A stretch of 64,000 nt of DNA, taken from NCBI GenBank assembly GCA_022495005.1, contig JAGYXB010002040.1, forward strand, positions 1,426,001 to 1,490,000. The letters run 5' to 3'. Shown piece after piece: positions 1-11,029 of this stretch; within the stretch, counting starts at the first letter, position 1; each line of letters begins with the position of its first letter. Both the position numbers and the translations under genes were made by a program. This DNA comes from Rhyacophila brunnea. Taxonomy: Eukaryota > Arthropoda > Insecta > Trichoptera > Rhyacophilidae. Under the pieces are notes generated by a model. That model made no database searches. It had not been told where the DNA came from and saw only the letters and a list, made by a program, of their open reading frames with translations.

Positions 1-338
1 TTACCAGTAAACCAGTTGATGATGTTCCCTTCTAAAACGGTCGAAACCTGTCCTGATTATTATTATTAAACAAAGCGGAATACGTATGTACTATAATAAT
101 AGATATATTTTATTGTTTTTTATTTTAATTGATTAGAAAATTGTAGGTAGGTAATTGTTTTTATGTACTACATACTTTGGTATTACCAGAATATGACGAT
201 TATAATAATGTAACCTACTTATATAATATTATATGGGTGTGCATATGAATTAATTATTGAGGTAGATAATTAAAGAAACCCCAATTAAAACTTAACTTCA
301 TTTTTTCGTGTTCATTTTGAAAAAAAACTGCGAGTTAC

Positions 339-716
339 CTAACTTATTTTTTTTTCTTTTCTACAGTCTATATAATATAATATTATATTCGCTTGTATAA
401 CGGTACCTACTATTATAATTTCTTTTTTAATTAAATTAATTTTATTGTTACCGAACAATGGGCGATAAAAAAAATATGTATCGGGGTAGCAGAGAGGCGA
501 ACGGATGCGATGTAAGACCGCTGACCGAGCCAAGGCCGGCCGCAGTTGGTTCAACAACCACGCGAACTCCTCGCGGACCATTTCGAATTGAAAAGCGGAC
601 GCTGTTTTATTGCGCAACGGTAGCCTAGCTCGACTCAGATCTGCTATCCTGATAACTTCACCTCGTTTGTAATGTAATAAATTGAGAATTGTGGCGTTTA
701 TTTGACTTCTGGGCAT
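339..716 (-). CDS. Candidate 125-codon ORF, unrecognised; coding status doubtful
   Basis: An ATG-initiated frame reads on the minus strand from 716 to 339. The first 75 or so codons (about 490-716) are GC-richer than the flanks and encode a mixed, charged sequence with an ARLPLRNKTASAFQFEM stretch. The last 50 codons run into AT-rich sequence and give low-complexity I/N/K-rich protein. I see no domain, signal peptide or membrane segment that I recognise. No splice site was found that would end the GC-rich part cleanly. The length is at the edge of what chance allows in 64 kb. The GC-rich part could be an exon or a decayed gene fragment, or simply a GC pocket where stops are rare. Confidence 0.2.
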   Translation of the reverse strand: MPRSQINATILNLLHYKRGEVIRIADLSRARLPLRNKTASAFQFEMVREEFAWLLNQLRPALARSAVLHRIRSPLCYPDTYFFYRPLFGNNKINLIKKEIIIVGTVIQANIILYYIDCRKEKKIS

Positions 717-888
717 TTAATACAAGTCAATAATGTCAGCTACTTCATTCTAGTTTCGAAAATAACCATTAGTTATATTATAATATATACGTAATCATTT
801 TACCTATTCAAATATAATTATTATCACTATAACTGTATGAATGTAATGTAATAAAATACGAATTATTTGCTTGATTCTTTGGTTCAAT

Positions 889-924
889 CCACAGAAAAAA
901 ATTAATAAATAGAATTCCGATAGT
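889..924 (+). repeat. Left-end fragment of family B
   Basis: About 36 bases, from ccacag to ttccgatag, match the left end of the family B copies at 37736 and 60438. The match stops where a hAT-like TIR motif (gtggttctca) starts, so this is a truncated or interrupted remnant. Confidence 0.5.
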
Positions 925-1420
925 GGTTCTCACGTGAAATTTAACTGTGGCCGCATAATCGACATTGACAGTTTTATGGAAACGTCTGGTGGGCGCACCA
1001 AATTTTACCTTTGTTTTTATTTAAGAACTAAAAAAATGGACAATTTATTTATAGACAAGTCCATTTTAAAAGACATTTGAATATTTTAGTACTTATATCC
1101 ATTTATTTAAAAATAATGCAAATGGAAATTCCTCAATACTCTTTATTTCCAATGCGAGCCGCATGGCTGCTTCTGAGTTTACATTATTCTATCAACTGAC
1201 TTCGATATTTGTTTTTTATGAAGTGCATTAAACAGAATGATCTTTCGCACTATACAATAGTTAGTAGTAGGAACAATCGACAATATTAAGAAAGCAATTG
1301 TTGCCAATTCTTTGAATTAACTTGATTCTTGGACCTCCGTCAACGAATAACTTCGACCAAAATTTTTCAACCGTGGTATTATTAAAATGGTTTTTAAGTG
1401 GCCGCACATGAGAACCACTG
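923..1420. mobile_element. Possible hAT-like non-autonomous element (weak TIRs)
   Basis: agtggttctcacgtg at 923-937 is matched in inverted orientation by cacatgagaaccact at 1405-1419. The motif resembles the CAGTGGTTCTCA ends common in hAT transposons. No convincing 8-bp target duplication is visible. The right end abuts the SINE at 1425. The inside is AT-rich with no coding sequence. A minus-strand ORF across 1261-1617 is a by-product of this element plus the SINE. Confidence 0.3.
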
Positions 1421-1424
1421 GTCT

Positions 1425-1650
1425 CCCACGACGGCCGCGGCCTATCACGTCGTGGGTCCCAAGTTTGAATCCTGGGTCTGGAAAGTACACATATATTGCT
1501 CTTCAATTCTGTGTTTGGGTCAGAGTATAGACCTAATAGGTTGAGCAAATGGCTAACATTCATTTCTCGTAAAAACAAAAATCTGTTAATACAAACCTCT
1601 ACTCTGTGAAGGCCCATATAATCTTATTAGGATCGGATATGGTCGAAAAA
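1425..1650 (+). mobile_element. tRNA-derived SINE, copy 1
   Basis: The head carries a Pol III B-box-like gtttgaatcc at about 1463-1472 within a hairpin-forming arm (cccaagtttgaatcctggg). It is followed by the family body (gacctaataggttgagcaa) and the shared 3' segment ending ggatcggatatggtcg plus an A run. The same order of blocks occurs at 3220 (minus), 15131 (minus), 27535 (plus) and 52740 (minus), with a 5'-truncated copy at 63464. The 5' boundary is uncertain because it abuts a hAT-like end. Confidence 0.75.
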
Positions 1651-1654
1651 AAAT

Positions 1655-2320
1655 CAGGTGTCTAATTAATTTATATTCACTTATAATAAATACCTATCGA
1701 TGTGAATACCTCTATAATATATGTTTAAAATAGCTTCGTATTATGAGAGAGAGATACCAACATTTCCAACATTATTACTAACAATAATTTAATAGGTTAT
1801 TACTATTCATTGAACCGTTTTATTTCCTCAATAGATCATTTTTTATATTGCTATTCTTTGCATGCCATTTATGCTGAATCATTAATTACTGTTTCAAGCT
1901 TACATTACGATCGTTAGAATGCAGATATCTATAATAGATTATGCATCTGTTGTCTGTTTCGAGTGCACGAACTGTTTGTTATGTTGTTGCTAAATCTGAT
2001 TTTGAGATGCGGTATCTCGGGTAGGCACACTATTTAGCTGACATGCAATGTCGCCATGTCGATAAATACACGTAATAGCCATTGTGCGCTGCATATCAAG
2101 AATACTATCGATCCATTTATCATTGATTTCTACAGATTAACTGTTTCAAATTTTATTGTTTATGGCTCTGCTTGTGCAATAACAAAAGCATTGATATTTT
2201 ATTAGATTATGTGTATTGAAATCAAGCTTCAAAATTATAAATAGATTTAATCAAACATATATTATTTTAGCTATTTTTTTTCGGCAAACCAATTTCAAAT
2301 TCAAATTCACATTTATTTAT
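1655..2320. other. AT-rich stretch, no feature seen
   Basis: No ORF, TIR pair or repeated block shared with the rest of the window was found. It contains simple TA- and ATT-rich sequence. Confidence 0.5.
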
Positions 2321-2324
2321 TTAT

Positions 2325-2742
2325 CTGTTAAATCATATAAACTTGACTTGACTTAAACGATCAAAAAAAATTGTACTTGATAGAAATAATACTGAAATGT
2401 CATTTTTACATGTCATATTGATTTCCATAGTAACGCACGTATATATTAATAATTTAGTTGCTAGGACCCCAGACCCCTAGCAACCAATAATGGTGTCGAA
2501 ATAACTTTTCATACAAAACAGAATTAACTGAAAATTAATTCAATTCTACTTAAAGATGTGCTAAAAGTATTAAAAAAATGCATTGGCATCGTGTTCTGAT
2601 ATATTCTAAAAGTTTCAAATGTCTAGCTAGTCGGGAAGTTAGTTGAAAATCGATTGCAAGATTTGTACCGGACAAAGAACCACCGGACAGAAAGTAGCTA
2701 AGAAAACGTTGTAATAAATTTAAGACGTTAATAACATGACAT
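2325..2742 (+). repeat. Family I interspersed repeat, copy 1
   Basis: From about 2385 this copy matches 20380-20712 in the same orientation. Shared blocks include acgcacgtatatattaataa, cataCAAAACAGAATTAACTG-like sequence and gcattggcatcgtgttct. Small indels separate the copies. A weaker match continues upstream (aatcatataaacttgac). Minus-strand ORFs in the two copies share only a few residues and are not conserved as protein, so this is noncoding repeat. Element class is unknown. Confidence 0.65.
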
Positions 2743-2931
2743 AAAAACAAAGGAATAGTAGATATAAAAGTAAAGTAAAAGGCACAAAAATTATAAAAAA
2801 TATAAATTATAAAGCTAAGTGGACCCTATTACTAAAATGAATTTAAAAAACAACGCCCACAGATACCAATCTCACGTAGGTGGAAGATATCAACATTCAA
2901 GGCGATTTAATTGAACAGAGTTATTCCCCTC

Positions 2932-3671
2932 CCAATTGGCAGGTTAGTTCTGCACCTTGGAAGAACAAACAACTGATGCTCCCGATTTCTAAGATAGTTA
3001 TCAGGGACTAATGTTATCGTCAGGGACACACAAGTCAATACCACCAAGAATTGCAGAGTTCTCATTTGCACCACATATACGTATAAAAATACATGGCCAA
3101 ATATTGATATCTTCTAGCATTTAAATTACAGTATAATATAAGCATATCTCGTGAAAGACATGGTTAATTTCAGTCTCATTTTCCAGAATCGAATGAAATT
3201 TACAGATATATAATATTCTTTCTTCTTCTTCTTTCGACCATGTCCGATCCTAATATGATCATATGGGCCTCCACAGAGTAGAGGTTTGTATTAAAAGATT
3301 TTGTTTTTTACGAGAAATGGATGTCAGCCACTTGCTCAACCTATTAGGTCCATAGCCTGACACCCACAAATTAAAAAACAATATGTGTACTTGCCAGACC
3401 CAGGATTCTAACCTGGGACCCACGGCTTGATAGGCAGACGTTTAAGTCGCGCAGCCAAAGTAGGATCGGGGTATATTACTATCGGAATTATATTAAATTT
3501 ATTAATCTGTTTCGTAGATTGAACCAAATAACCAAGCATCAATGTATAAATAATTAGTATTGAATTACACTACTGTCGTGTGTGTCCCTGATAACTATCT
3601 TAGAAATCGGGAGCATCACTTGTTTGTTCTCCCAAGGTGCAAAACTAACCTGCCATTGGTAATGCCAATTG
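2932..3671. mobile_element. TIR element with 75-bp arms, carrying an inserted SINE
   Basis: The left arm (about 2932-3008, aattggcaggttagttctgc to tatcagggac) is matched in inverted orientation by 3584-3671 with a few differences and a small insertion. The true ends may lie further out: sequence just upstream (2868-2930) resembles 34735-34800. SINE copy 2 sits between the arms. A minus-strand ORF across 3554-3814 is an artefact of the right arm. Confidence 0.55.
3220..3462 (-). mobile_element. tRNA-derived SINE, copy 2
   Basis: On the minus strand it runs from a tRNA-like head (gcgcgacttaaacgtctgcc, then gggtcccaggttagaatcct) through the family body to ggacatggtcgaaag and a GAA-rich tail. 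One B-box base differs from copy 5. Near full length and inserted between the arms of the 2932-3671 element. Confidence 0.8.
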
Positions 3672-3834
3672 GATGTAGTTTTCCCGTGAATATAAAATAT
3701 GCGTATCACACAATGTAACGTAACAGATTCATTCACAAATTTGAAATATTTTGCAAAACGTGTCCGCATTATGTGAGGACGGCCGAGACTCGTGCGAAGT
3801 TGTCTATCAGGCACACCACCCTTAAAATGTGTGA

Positions 3835-4215
3835 ATTAATTACCCGTCTGAAAGTCGAACGGGAAACGTGCGAGTGTCGGGTCGTTCACGTGCTTCCATT
3901 GTGAGCGCCGTGTCGCCACATTCGCGGGAGTTCAACGTATTGTGTGCAGCTCGCTCGCTCCTGCCGCCTACCTGGTCGTCTTTCTCCACTTCCAGCAGCG
4001 CCGTGTGAAGCGCCTGCCCTTGACCGGAGCCGATAGTTCGTTGCCACGTAATATTTCCTTATGGCTGTAAACGTAATAGCTTACTGCCGCGGCCCGCTTC
4101 TGTGGCGAATTTCATACACGGCAACGTAAATGGCACGGCCTGTCACATCGCGGGTACGCAAACCGGTCACGGCGATTATCGGATTGTCAAAACTGGGTCC
4201 TCAAGATAGCAACAA
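3835..4215. promoter_or_regulatory. GC/CpG-rich pocket, possible regulatory or conserved noncoding DNA
   Basis: This roughly 380-bp block is much richer in GC and CpG than its surroundings (for example gcgccgtgtcgccacattcg and ctgccgcggcccgcttctgt). It contains no long ORF and is not duplicated in the window. It could be an intronic enhancer, an unannotated promoter or an old exon. I cannot separate these by eye. Confidence 0.25.
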
Positions 4216-4309
4216 GATGCTGTAATAATTGAGGAGCTTACACTGCGTCAAGTTTAACGTGAAGCGTGGCCTTTTCGAGAACTACAATACTGACAATCCT
4301 TTCATAATA

Positions 4310-5080
4310 TGGGTGGCTCACAATAATTATGGATCAAGGATTTTTTTTATTTCATTGGCTATATAAAACATATTTCTATATTGTGTGTTAAGGTTATACC
4401 TCAGTTGAGGCATGGTCCAAAAAGATCGTGGCTAGGCGATGCGCGGATTGTGGGTCGCGGGTGCAAATGACGCATGCGGACCGAAATATAATTTGTCATA
4501 TAAATCCAACATGCGTCCATTTAATGTTCTGTTTATTGTTCTATTAGTAACAATAATAATATATTCATTGACATGTTTTCTTTTTAAAGTAAATGGGTAA
4601 CGTTTTTAGTCATCTTTACACGATTTAAGAATAAATACCCCCGTCGCCACCACGAAACAAATTGACGTATTCACACATCCACGTTCTCTCTCCGAGTGCC
4701 AGCGAGTCCAAAATTCCGTCGCGCCTATAGTTGAAAATTATTTGCCGTTTCACTGAAGTATCGCCTTAATATCACAATCGTAGCTCTACAATTTTCCGAA
4801 TGAATGGCAATATTAGTATTGATAAGACATCAAATTGAATGTGAATCATGTCCATTTTGACAGTTCCTTGAGCAGTATAAAGAGGGATTTGCTAATATTA
4901 ATGAAGCCTCTTTATGTTTCGACTATTTATTTAAATAAACTGATCCATGTACTATCAAAATATGGTAAGTATATACAGTGAAAACATTCCTAAATTTTAC
5001 AAAAGAAGTTTTAACTTTAGGTCCAAGTATCTCCGGATCCATTTTGATGGACTAGATCCATAACTATTGTGAACCACCCA
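4310..5080. mobile_element. Tc1/mariner-like MITE split by MITE-A
   Basis: tgggtggctcacaataatta at 4310 is matched in inverted orientation by the end at 5055-5080 (gaaccaccca) over about 27 bases. TA flanks both ends (4308-4309 and 5081-5082), as expected for a TA target duplication. Removing MITE-A at 4388-4769 leaves an element of about 390 bp. Confidence 0.6.
4388..4769 (+). mobile_element. MITE-A copy 1 (TTAA-flanked, 382 bp)
   Basis: Begins ttaaggttatacctcagttg and ends cactgaagtatcgccttaa, imperfect inverted ends with TTAA at both borders. The interior (for example cgtccatttaatgttctgtt, tttacacgatttaagaa, cgtcgccaccacg) is shared with four other copies. It is nested in the element at 4310-5080. 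TTAA targets are typical of piggyBac-like transposons, but the GGC-starting end is not the usual piggyBac terminus, so the superfamily is left open. Confidence 0.85.
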
Positions 5081-5225
5081 TATATCGCAGCGCCACGACG
5101 GCGGCCATGACACTTCAACTAATAATTTTCGCACTCTAGTATTTCAATTATCAATTTTGTGCTCACCTTCATATACATATTGCAATTGCGCGAACATCCT
5201 TATTCCTTATATATTATAATATTAC

Positions 5226-5530
5226 CACAAAGGAATTCAGAAATAATGGGAACTGAAATACCTAACGGGTAAGGACTAAGAAGTAGCAGACAACCAATCT
5301 CGAGTAAGGAAGAATCCGGGATAAATTTAAACACGTGTCAAGAATACGTCATAAGTCGAATACTGACAACTGCTCTCGCTTTATGCATTGACGCTCATTT
5401 AATATTGGTGTTAAGCACACTATTGAACGTGCTTAATTTTCATAGGACACTCACACATTCAAAACCCTGCATCAAAATTTAGTGTATTGAATGTAGCCTA
5501 TCGGAAGTCTATTTATTAATCTGTTCTGTG
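5226..5530 (-). mobile_element. Family B element, copy 1 (uninterrupted)
   Basis: Runs from cacaaaggaattcagaaata to aatctgttctgtg, about 305 bp, with weakly similar inverted ends. Matches 37736-38415 in inverted orientation and 60438-60775. It keeps the empty site (acacgtgtttaaattta on the matching strand) into which MITE-A inserted in the 37736 copy. Confidence 0.7.
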
Positions 5531-6965
5531 ATTATGTACCGCATTGTCTTGTTTGCCGGATGTAATCCACGAAACCTTTATTAATTGTTTGATCATCACG
5601 TATGTATACGACAGTATTCTTCTTTTTGTGTCAACCGCTGTATAATACTACCCTTAACTACATTTTTTATCGATGATCTTTCATTGGATAACGAGTTGGG
5701 GAATGCTGAACTTAGTATACTCCATGTCCATACAGCCACATCTCGAAAGCCTCAATTACTGTATATAAGACAATATATTATCGATACATATTTCATTATA
5801 ATTATTAGATAGTGTCCAATGGGGTACCTAACTATAAGTATGTCAGACAAAAACGTTTAAATTATGTATGAAAATGACAGCAACATTTTATACTTTCACG
5901 AAAGTTCATCCACTGATATTAATAAAATACTTCACACTTGATGCAGAGCGTAAGGCAAGCCATTTATCTATCATTCTAAGATTTCTATGGCTCTAGGCTC
6001 TACAATTTTATTAATCTTACAATAACATGTAGAATGTAGATCGTTCTTTTTGTAGCATAATAATGTGCGAGAAGATTTGCTTTGTAGGTGTACAAAATGC
6101 AACGTAACCGATGGATTGATCGAATCTTAATTCTATATTGATTGATTATAATTTTCGGTTCAAAAAGCTACTGTCTCATTTTCTTGTTAAAACTGTTAGA
6201 ATTGACACATTTTACGATGTGTATACCTGCTTATCAACAGGTTGTTACTAATTCAACTAGGTAAACGCTAATATGCCATCCAATACATAACTAATAATTG
6301 TTGTTTATTTATTTAAAATACTAACACGCCCTCATACCTTACGTACATAATTAATTATATACCTAACGCTATTCGATAATGTTATTATCACCTGGCTAAA
6401 CACATTGCATTATTAACTATTGTTTACCTGAGGCTGTGTAGGTACTCCACATTGCGTTGGCAAAACATTATTGCACTCTTAATAAGTACTAAACTGTTAT
6501 TTAACTATTAGCTTCATATCTAAAGAAATTACTATCGACCAAAGATACTGGATGGAAATATAATTTAAAATCTAACGGATTTAAGTTTTGTACTATTCCA
6601 TTAGAATCTGAAGAAATGTTTTAATTGCTATTTTTAATGAGAATTATTGATTTATTTTTCCGTATTTAAATTATTGAACGTATATCTACCTATTATGATT
6701 TCATTTACGACACGTCGTTTCTATTAGATTATTAGCTTATAATTTTCGCATTTACAATAGATATACGATAATAATAATACGCCGTTCAGTGATCAAATAA
6801 ACAAAAAAATATTCACATTTAATAATTAATTGTAAACGGCATAATATAGCATTTACAAATAAAAGATGTAGACATTTTTGCTGCTTTCAAATTTACGACT
6901 CAATTTCTGGTTTATTTATCAAGCACTTTAAAATATACTATATAATTCCATATTGTTTTTTTTTT
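5531..6965. other. AT-rich stretch, no feature seen
   Basis: Only short chance ORFs (longest about 75 codons at 5585-5812) and no repeated blocks or TIR pairs that I could detect. Confidence 0.45.
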
Positions 6966-6974
6966 TTTTACATT

Positions 6975-7450
6975 TCTCTCTCCTTCTTTCTCTCAAGTCC
7001 TTCATCCAGCAGTGAATAGATCCCGGCTGACAGTGATGTCCCGTGGGGCTAGGCAGATTGAGCGTCGCTTGGGGGCGGCAGTTACTCGAAGAGCGGCAAA
7101 TCGAGGAGAATCTTTTGGAATAAGATAGAAATAGCTACCTAAACTTAGTAATAACGAAAATATCATACAAAAATTCAGCTCACTGATTTTGTCGGGCTCG
7201 CAACATCTAGTTTACTTCCGTTGCCCTTCTACGTCCTTGGTGACCAAAAACAACACGTGCAGATTTGCGAGTAATTAGTCTGATATTTTGTTAGTAATGT
7301 ATCCATACAATACATTTCCTAGATATTGGATTCATGAAAGGATGATAAAAAATACTTTATAAAAAATGTGGCGGTATTTTGGCGCTGCCTAGGGGCGGCA
7401 TTTTATCTAGGGACGTCACTGCCGGCTGATGGATAGATTAATCAATAGAA
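6975..7450 (+). mobile_element. RTE-type LINE 3' tail remnant, interrupted
   Basis: tccttcatccagcagtgaat at about 7000, then the split block gatcccggctga, resembles the extreme 3' end of the RTE copy at 10484-10737 (ccagcagtggatagattcag gctg). The hAT-like MITE at 7031-7421 separates it from the last bases at 7422-7450 (ccggctgatggatagatt). Confidence 0.5.
7031..7421. mobile_element. hAT-like MITE with perfect 8-bp target duplication
   Basis: cagtgatgtccc at 7031 and gggacgtcactg ending at 7421 form the TIRs. The flanks are ccggctga at 7023-7030 and ccggctga at 7422-7429, a perfect 8-bp direct duplication. A CAGTG start with 8-bp duplication is the hAT pattern. The interior (gcttgggggcggcagtt and aggggcggcattttatc) adds an inner inverted match. 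No coding sequence. It is younger than the RTE tail it interrupts. Confidence 0.8.
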
Positions 7451-7759
7451 ATACCTAGTTTTTAACGGTTACGATAGATTAGGTTAGTTACGGTTAGGTT
7501 ACGTTACTTTATCTTAGGTACGTAGGTTTAATTTTACTATTCAAGAGTGTACTGCTTGTCACAGAAACGATTTGTGTACCTCCCTTCAGCGGGCAGTTTT
7601 TACCACTGCATTATTGATTGATAACATTCGTTGTAATTTTTCAATGGGTACCTTACCTACTTGCTATGATATACTAACACAGCGTAAATATAGTAAACGT
7701 GTATCGCGGTACACATAACAATTAGAGTTTATTTTAGGATTACTGTGTTAATATTGACG

Positions 7760-8090
7760 AAAGAAAATAATACCGTGTAACAAGGTGGTGTTGGGCGTCG
7801 AGTGGCAAAACGATAGTAGGATTGCGTCGCATGTCGCCGTATTGCGCGTACATTCGCCCAAGTGCAATGCTTGCTAGCGGCAAAAGGTAAATTACCTTGG
7901 TAGGGCCAACGTCCTCTGTTACAGGTAGGCTAAAGGGTTAAGGAACCCAATTGCACTATATTACGAACCATTGAACTTGGTCTCTGTCGCCTCGCACTAA
8001 GCTCATTCGCTCTCTTTTTATGGCGAATCGCGAAGTGGGGCCGCGAGCTTTTCGCCACCGCCTCTCAACATTTTCTATCGAATGAGGTGA
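7760..8090. other. GC-richer unique pocket
   Basis: Blocks such as cgtcgcatgtcgccgtattg and ggcgaatcgcgaagtgg stand out from the AT-rich background. There is no ORF of note and no second copy in the window. Function unknown. Confidence 0.25.
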
Positions 8091-8216
8091 ATAATAATCA
8101 TTTTATTATTAAGTGGTAAATGAGTTCCGAGTATTTTTGTTTTCTATTGAGATTAGCATGTTTACTAATTATTTACAATGGATAGACTGTAAAGTCTTAA
8201 AGTAGAACAATTAATA

Positions 8217-8932
8217 CGTCACCTCAATACTACAACTAGATAACGTCTTGATTCTCACAGTGTTTGAGATAGCTATTGAATATGATTCTACATTTCCTTC
8301 TCTACATAATGATAAAACTAGGTAAGTCAGAATTGTTAAGGCTATACTTCAGCTGGGGTACGGTCTAAAACGATCGTGACTACGCGACGCGAAGATTGTG
8401 CAAATGACGCGTGCAGAACAAAACATAATTTGTCATAAAAAGTCAACATGCGTCCATTTAATGTTATGTTTATTGTTATATTACTAATAATAATAATACA
8501 TTCATTGACATGTTTTCTTTTTCAAGTAAATGGGTAACGTTTTTATTCATCTTTACACGATTTAAGAATTAATTCCCCAGTCGCCATCACAAAACAAATT
8601 GACGTGTTGACAGCTCGACTTTCGCTCTCCGATTGCCAGCCAGTCCGAAATTTCGTCGCACCTATAGTTGAAAATTATTTGCCGTTTTACTGAAGTACCG
8701 TCTTAATGGGAACTATTGTTGTGTTTAAATGCATTAAATAAATAAAATAATATCTATATCTACAATATTTTTTCATACAATTGAACATTATTTAATTGTT
8801 CCCAATTAGACAAGCACCATTTTTCATTTTTATTTGAAATAATAATTATAGTCTAGATTTATGGTAATGAAGTAAAATTTAAAGTCCTAACAATGACCAA
8901 ATGGGTTATCTAGATGTAGTATTGAGGTGACG
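8217..8932. mobile_element. TIR element split by MITE-A
   Basis: cgtcacctcaatactacaac at 8217 is matched in inverted orientation at 8907-8932 (tagatgtagt attgaggtgacg) over about 28 bases. Without MITE-A at 8336-8706 the element would be about 345 bp. No clear target duplication. Confidence 0.6.
8336..8706 (+). mobile_element. MITE-A copy 2
   Basis: ttaaggctatacttcagctg at the left and ttttactgaagtaccgtcttaa at the right (positions 8685-8706), with the shared interior. 371 bp, slightly shorter than copies 1 and 5, lacking the repeated gcgggt stretch. Nested in 8217-8932. Confidence 0.85.
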
Positions 8933-9191
8933 ACTAGATATTGTTTAAAGCCAGTACCAGCACAAGATTAGTTAGGTATGTACATCTTGAAATTCAAATC
9001 AACTATCGTGAAATCGATTAAAACTTTGTTTAAAAACCAACTACTGTCATATAATTATAATATGAAATTTAGGTAGGTATTTAGGTATTAAAAAAACATT
9101 ATTTTTCATTAGTGACATATGAATATTGATATCGTTTCTATAATTTAGAAAACGAATGATTTGAATGGTATCTTTACATACATATGTCATA

Positions 9192-9776
9192 CAGTAGCGA
9201 AGGGTGGAGGTAGGCTGTTAAGATCCTCCATAAATAGTGCACATTAAACTTTGTTAGTCATACGTATTATTAATTGTTTTTATTGAACTAAGACTACAAT
9301 TCGCAGATGATGTCGGTAGTTTTTTAATCAATTAAACCTTGCCTAAACCAAACCATGATAGTTTTTGTGTATCTTGGTCGATACGACAAAATAATTGTAC
9401 ACACTTTGTCATTCATGCTTATTTGTTTTCGTTGGAGAATACATATTATTATTACACCATATTGTTGGATCATTTTTTTAAATTTCATTACGCGCTAACT
9501 AACTATAATAGATAAATACTATCTATAAAATATCAATAGGTATGTATGATTTAATTGTATACCTAATTTTAGATATTTTATAGATACACGAGTCTTTTGT
9601 GACTATTATCTATTATGGCTTGGTTTCGCAGGGTTTAATTGAATTTAAAAAAACAAACCGACACGATCTGTAAATTGTAGTATTATATCAATGAAAACAA
9701 ATACGTATGACAGACAAAGTTTAATTTGCACTATTTATGGCGGATCTTAACAGCCTACCTCCACCTTCCGCCACTG
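9192..9776. mobile_element. Family D long-TIR element, copy 1 (585 bp)
   Basis: Starts cagtagcgaagggtggaggt and ends with the inverted counterpart (acctccaccttccgccactg). The arms match for well over 100 bases. A second inner inverted pair surrounds tatctataaaatatcaat and attttatagata. No ORF. Copies 2 and 3 at 36460 and 58287 have nearly identical length. No target duplication is visible at this copy. Confidence 0.8.
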
Positions 9777-9889
9777 GTAGGTAGGTATGGGTATGTTGCC
9801 TTTTTAACACCATTAAATTAATTAAGTTTTATTGTTTTATGGCTGACAAAGTATACCTACAGGTAGTGCCTACCTACAGTTAAGTGGAC

Positions 9890-10480
9890 ACACATAATAT
9901 AATAAATACGTTGTTATTATCGCTGAGTTGCGTGAGTGGCCGCTTGTGTAACAAACAATAGGGTTCTTGCGAGTTCAGTGTACTGCCTGATCGCCGACAG
10001 GTGATGCACCTGTCCCAGGTAAAAGTATAGCAGTGCTGTGACTGAGGAGGGTTGACGCTCTGAGGGTAACCTATATAGAGCGACTGCTGTCTGTATGAGA
10101 CAACAACTACAAATATTTGAATTAGGTTCTCAGTATGTACTTATTCTTCGATTATTATAGGTTATTAAACCCATCTGCATAAATAACGTATTTTTTTGTA
10201 CTTAATTACCTTCACCAATCGTCATCTACTAATCGCTACATTACATTTAAATTTCGGAACAACGAAACACAACATATTGTGAAGATCGGTTTAGGAAACA
10301 AAATAAATTACAATTTAATGATTTTTATAACTGGCAATCATAGATTAATTAATAACTGGTAATAGAAACATATACTTATGGGCGTTTTGATTACAAAAAG
10401 TTTTCTATAACTAAATAGAATCATAATACCTATGAAGTTTTTGTATTACATTAACACTTCTTGTTTCCTTCCTTTTTTCA
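9890..10480. other. No gene seen
   Basis: Unique AT-rich sequence with a modest GC patch around 9990-10080. Nothing repeated in the window. Confidence 0.4.
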
Positions 10481-10483
10481 ACA

Positions 10484-10737
10484 AACAGACAAGGGAAACA
10501 GACAAGGGTATGCGATATAATAGAGTTCGCTAAAGGCCTCAAATGGAAATGGGCTGGACACATAGCTCGAAGAAGAGACAATCGTTGGATAAATCTAATG
10601 ATCCAGTGGTACCCAAGAGGTACAAAACGTCCGCAAGGTAGACCTAGAAGCCGCTGGAACGATGAAATGATAAAGTTCTGCGGAAGTACCTGGCAACTCA
10701 GTTTGGAGAGGCCTTTATCCAGCAGTGGATAGATTCA
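10484..10737 (+). pseudogene. RTE-type LINE reverse transcriptase, C-terminal remnant
   Basis: The plus-strand translation gives a KQTRVCD-like block, then EFAKGLKWKWAGHIARRRD, DNRWINLMIQWYPRGTK and RPQGRPRSRWNDEM. This W-x-W-A-G-H-I-A-R ... G-R-P-x-x-R-W pattern is the C-terminal signature of the ORF of insect RTE/CR1-like LINEs, downstream of the reverse transcriptase core. The frame is broken upstream of 10500 and everything 5' of it is missing, as expected from 5' truncation at insertion. The 3' end runs straight into the GAT microsatellite, the normal tail of this element type. The minus-strand copy at 24640-24978 is homologous. Confidence 0.85.
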
Positions 10738-10772
10738 GGCTGGTGATGATGATGATGATGATGATGATGATA
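10738..10772 (+). repeat. (GAT)n microsatellite, LINE 3' tail
   Basis: About nine uninterrupted tga/gat units directly after the RTE 3' end (caggctggtgatgatg). This is the element's own tail rather than an independent repeat. Confidence 0.9.
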
Positions 10773-11029
10773 AAACTTGACAAACGATTCTAAAACTTTT
10801 TAGTGTGTTTGCATTGGCAACCATAGAAAAAAGTATTCTGTACGTTATTGCATTGAAAACACACTTGTAATAGCTTTTTGTACTTTGGTATAAGTACACC
10901 TTTTCCAACTTCCCTTTCTTATATTTAGACCATGTTTCAATTTTCAATATAAAACGTTTTTATAAATGATTTTGATTAGGTACCTACTTAATTACTGTGA
11001 TTTTTTTGTATTAATTGGTAAATCACACC

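Noticed and set aside
1261..1617. 118-codon minus-strand ORF
   Set aside because: It crosses a hAT-like end and the SINE; the sequence is explained by these repeats.
3554..3814. 86-codon minus-strand ORF
   Set aside because: Half of it is the right arm of the TIR element at 2932-3671.
8310..8326. AGGTAAGT as a further recursive splice site (also 11920, 14705)
   Set aside because: No pyrimidine tract precedes these sites; taggtaagt is common in this TAGGTA-rich genome.
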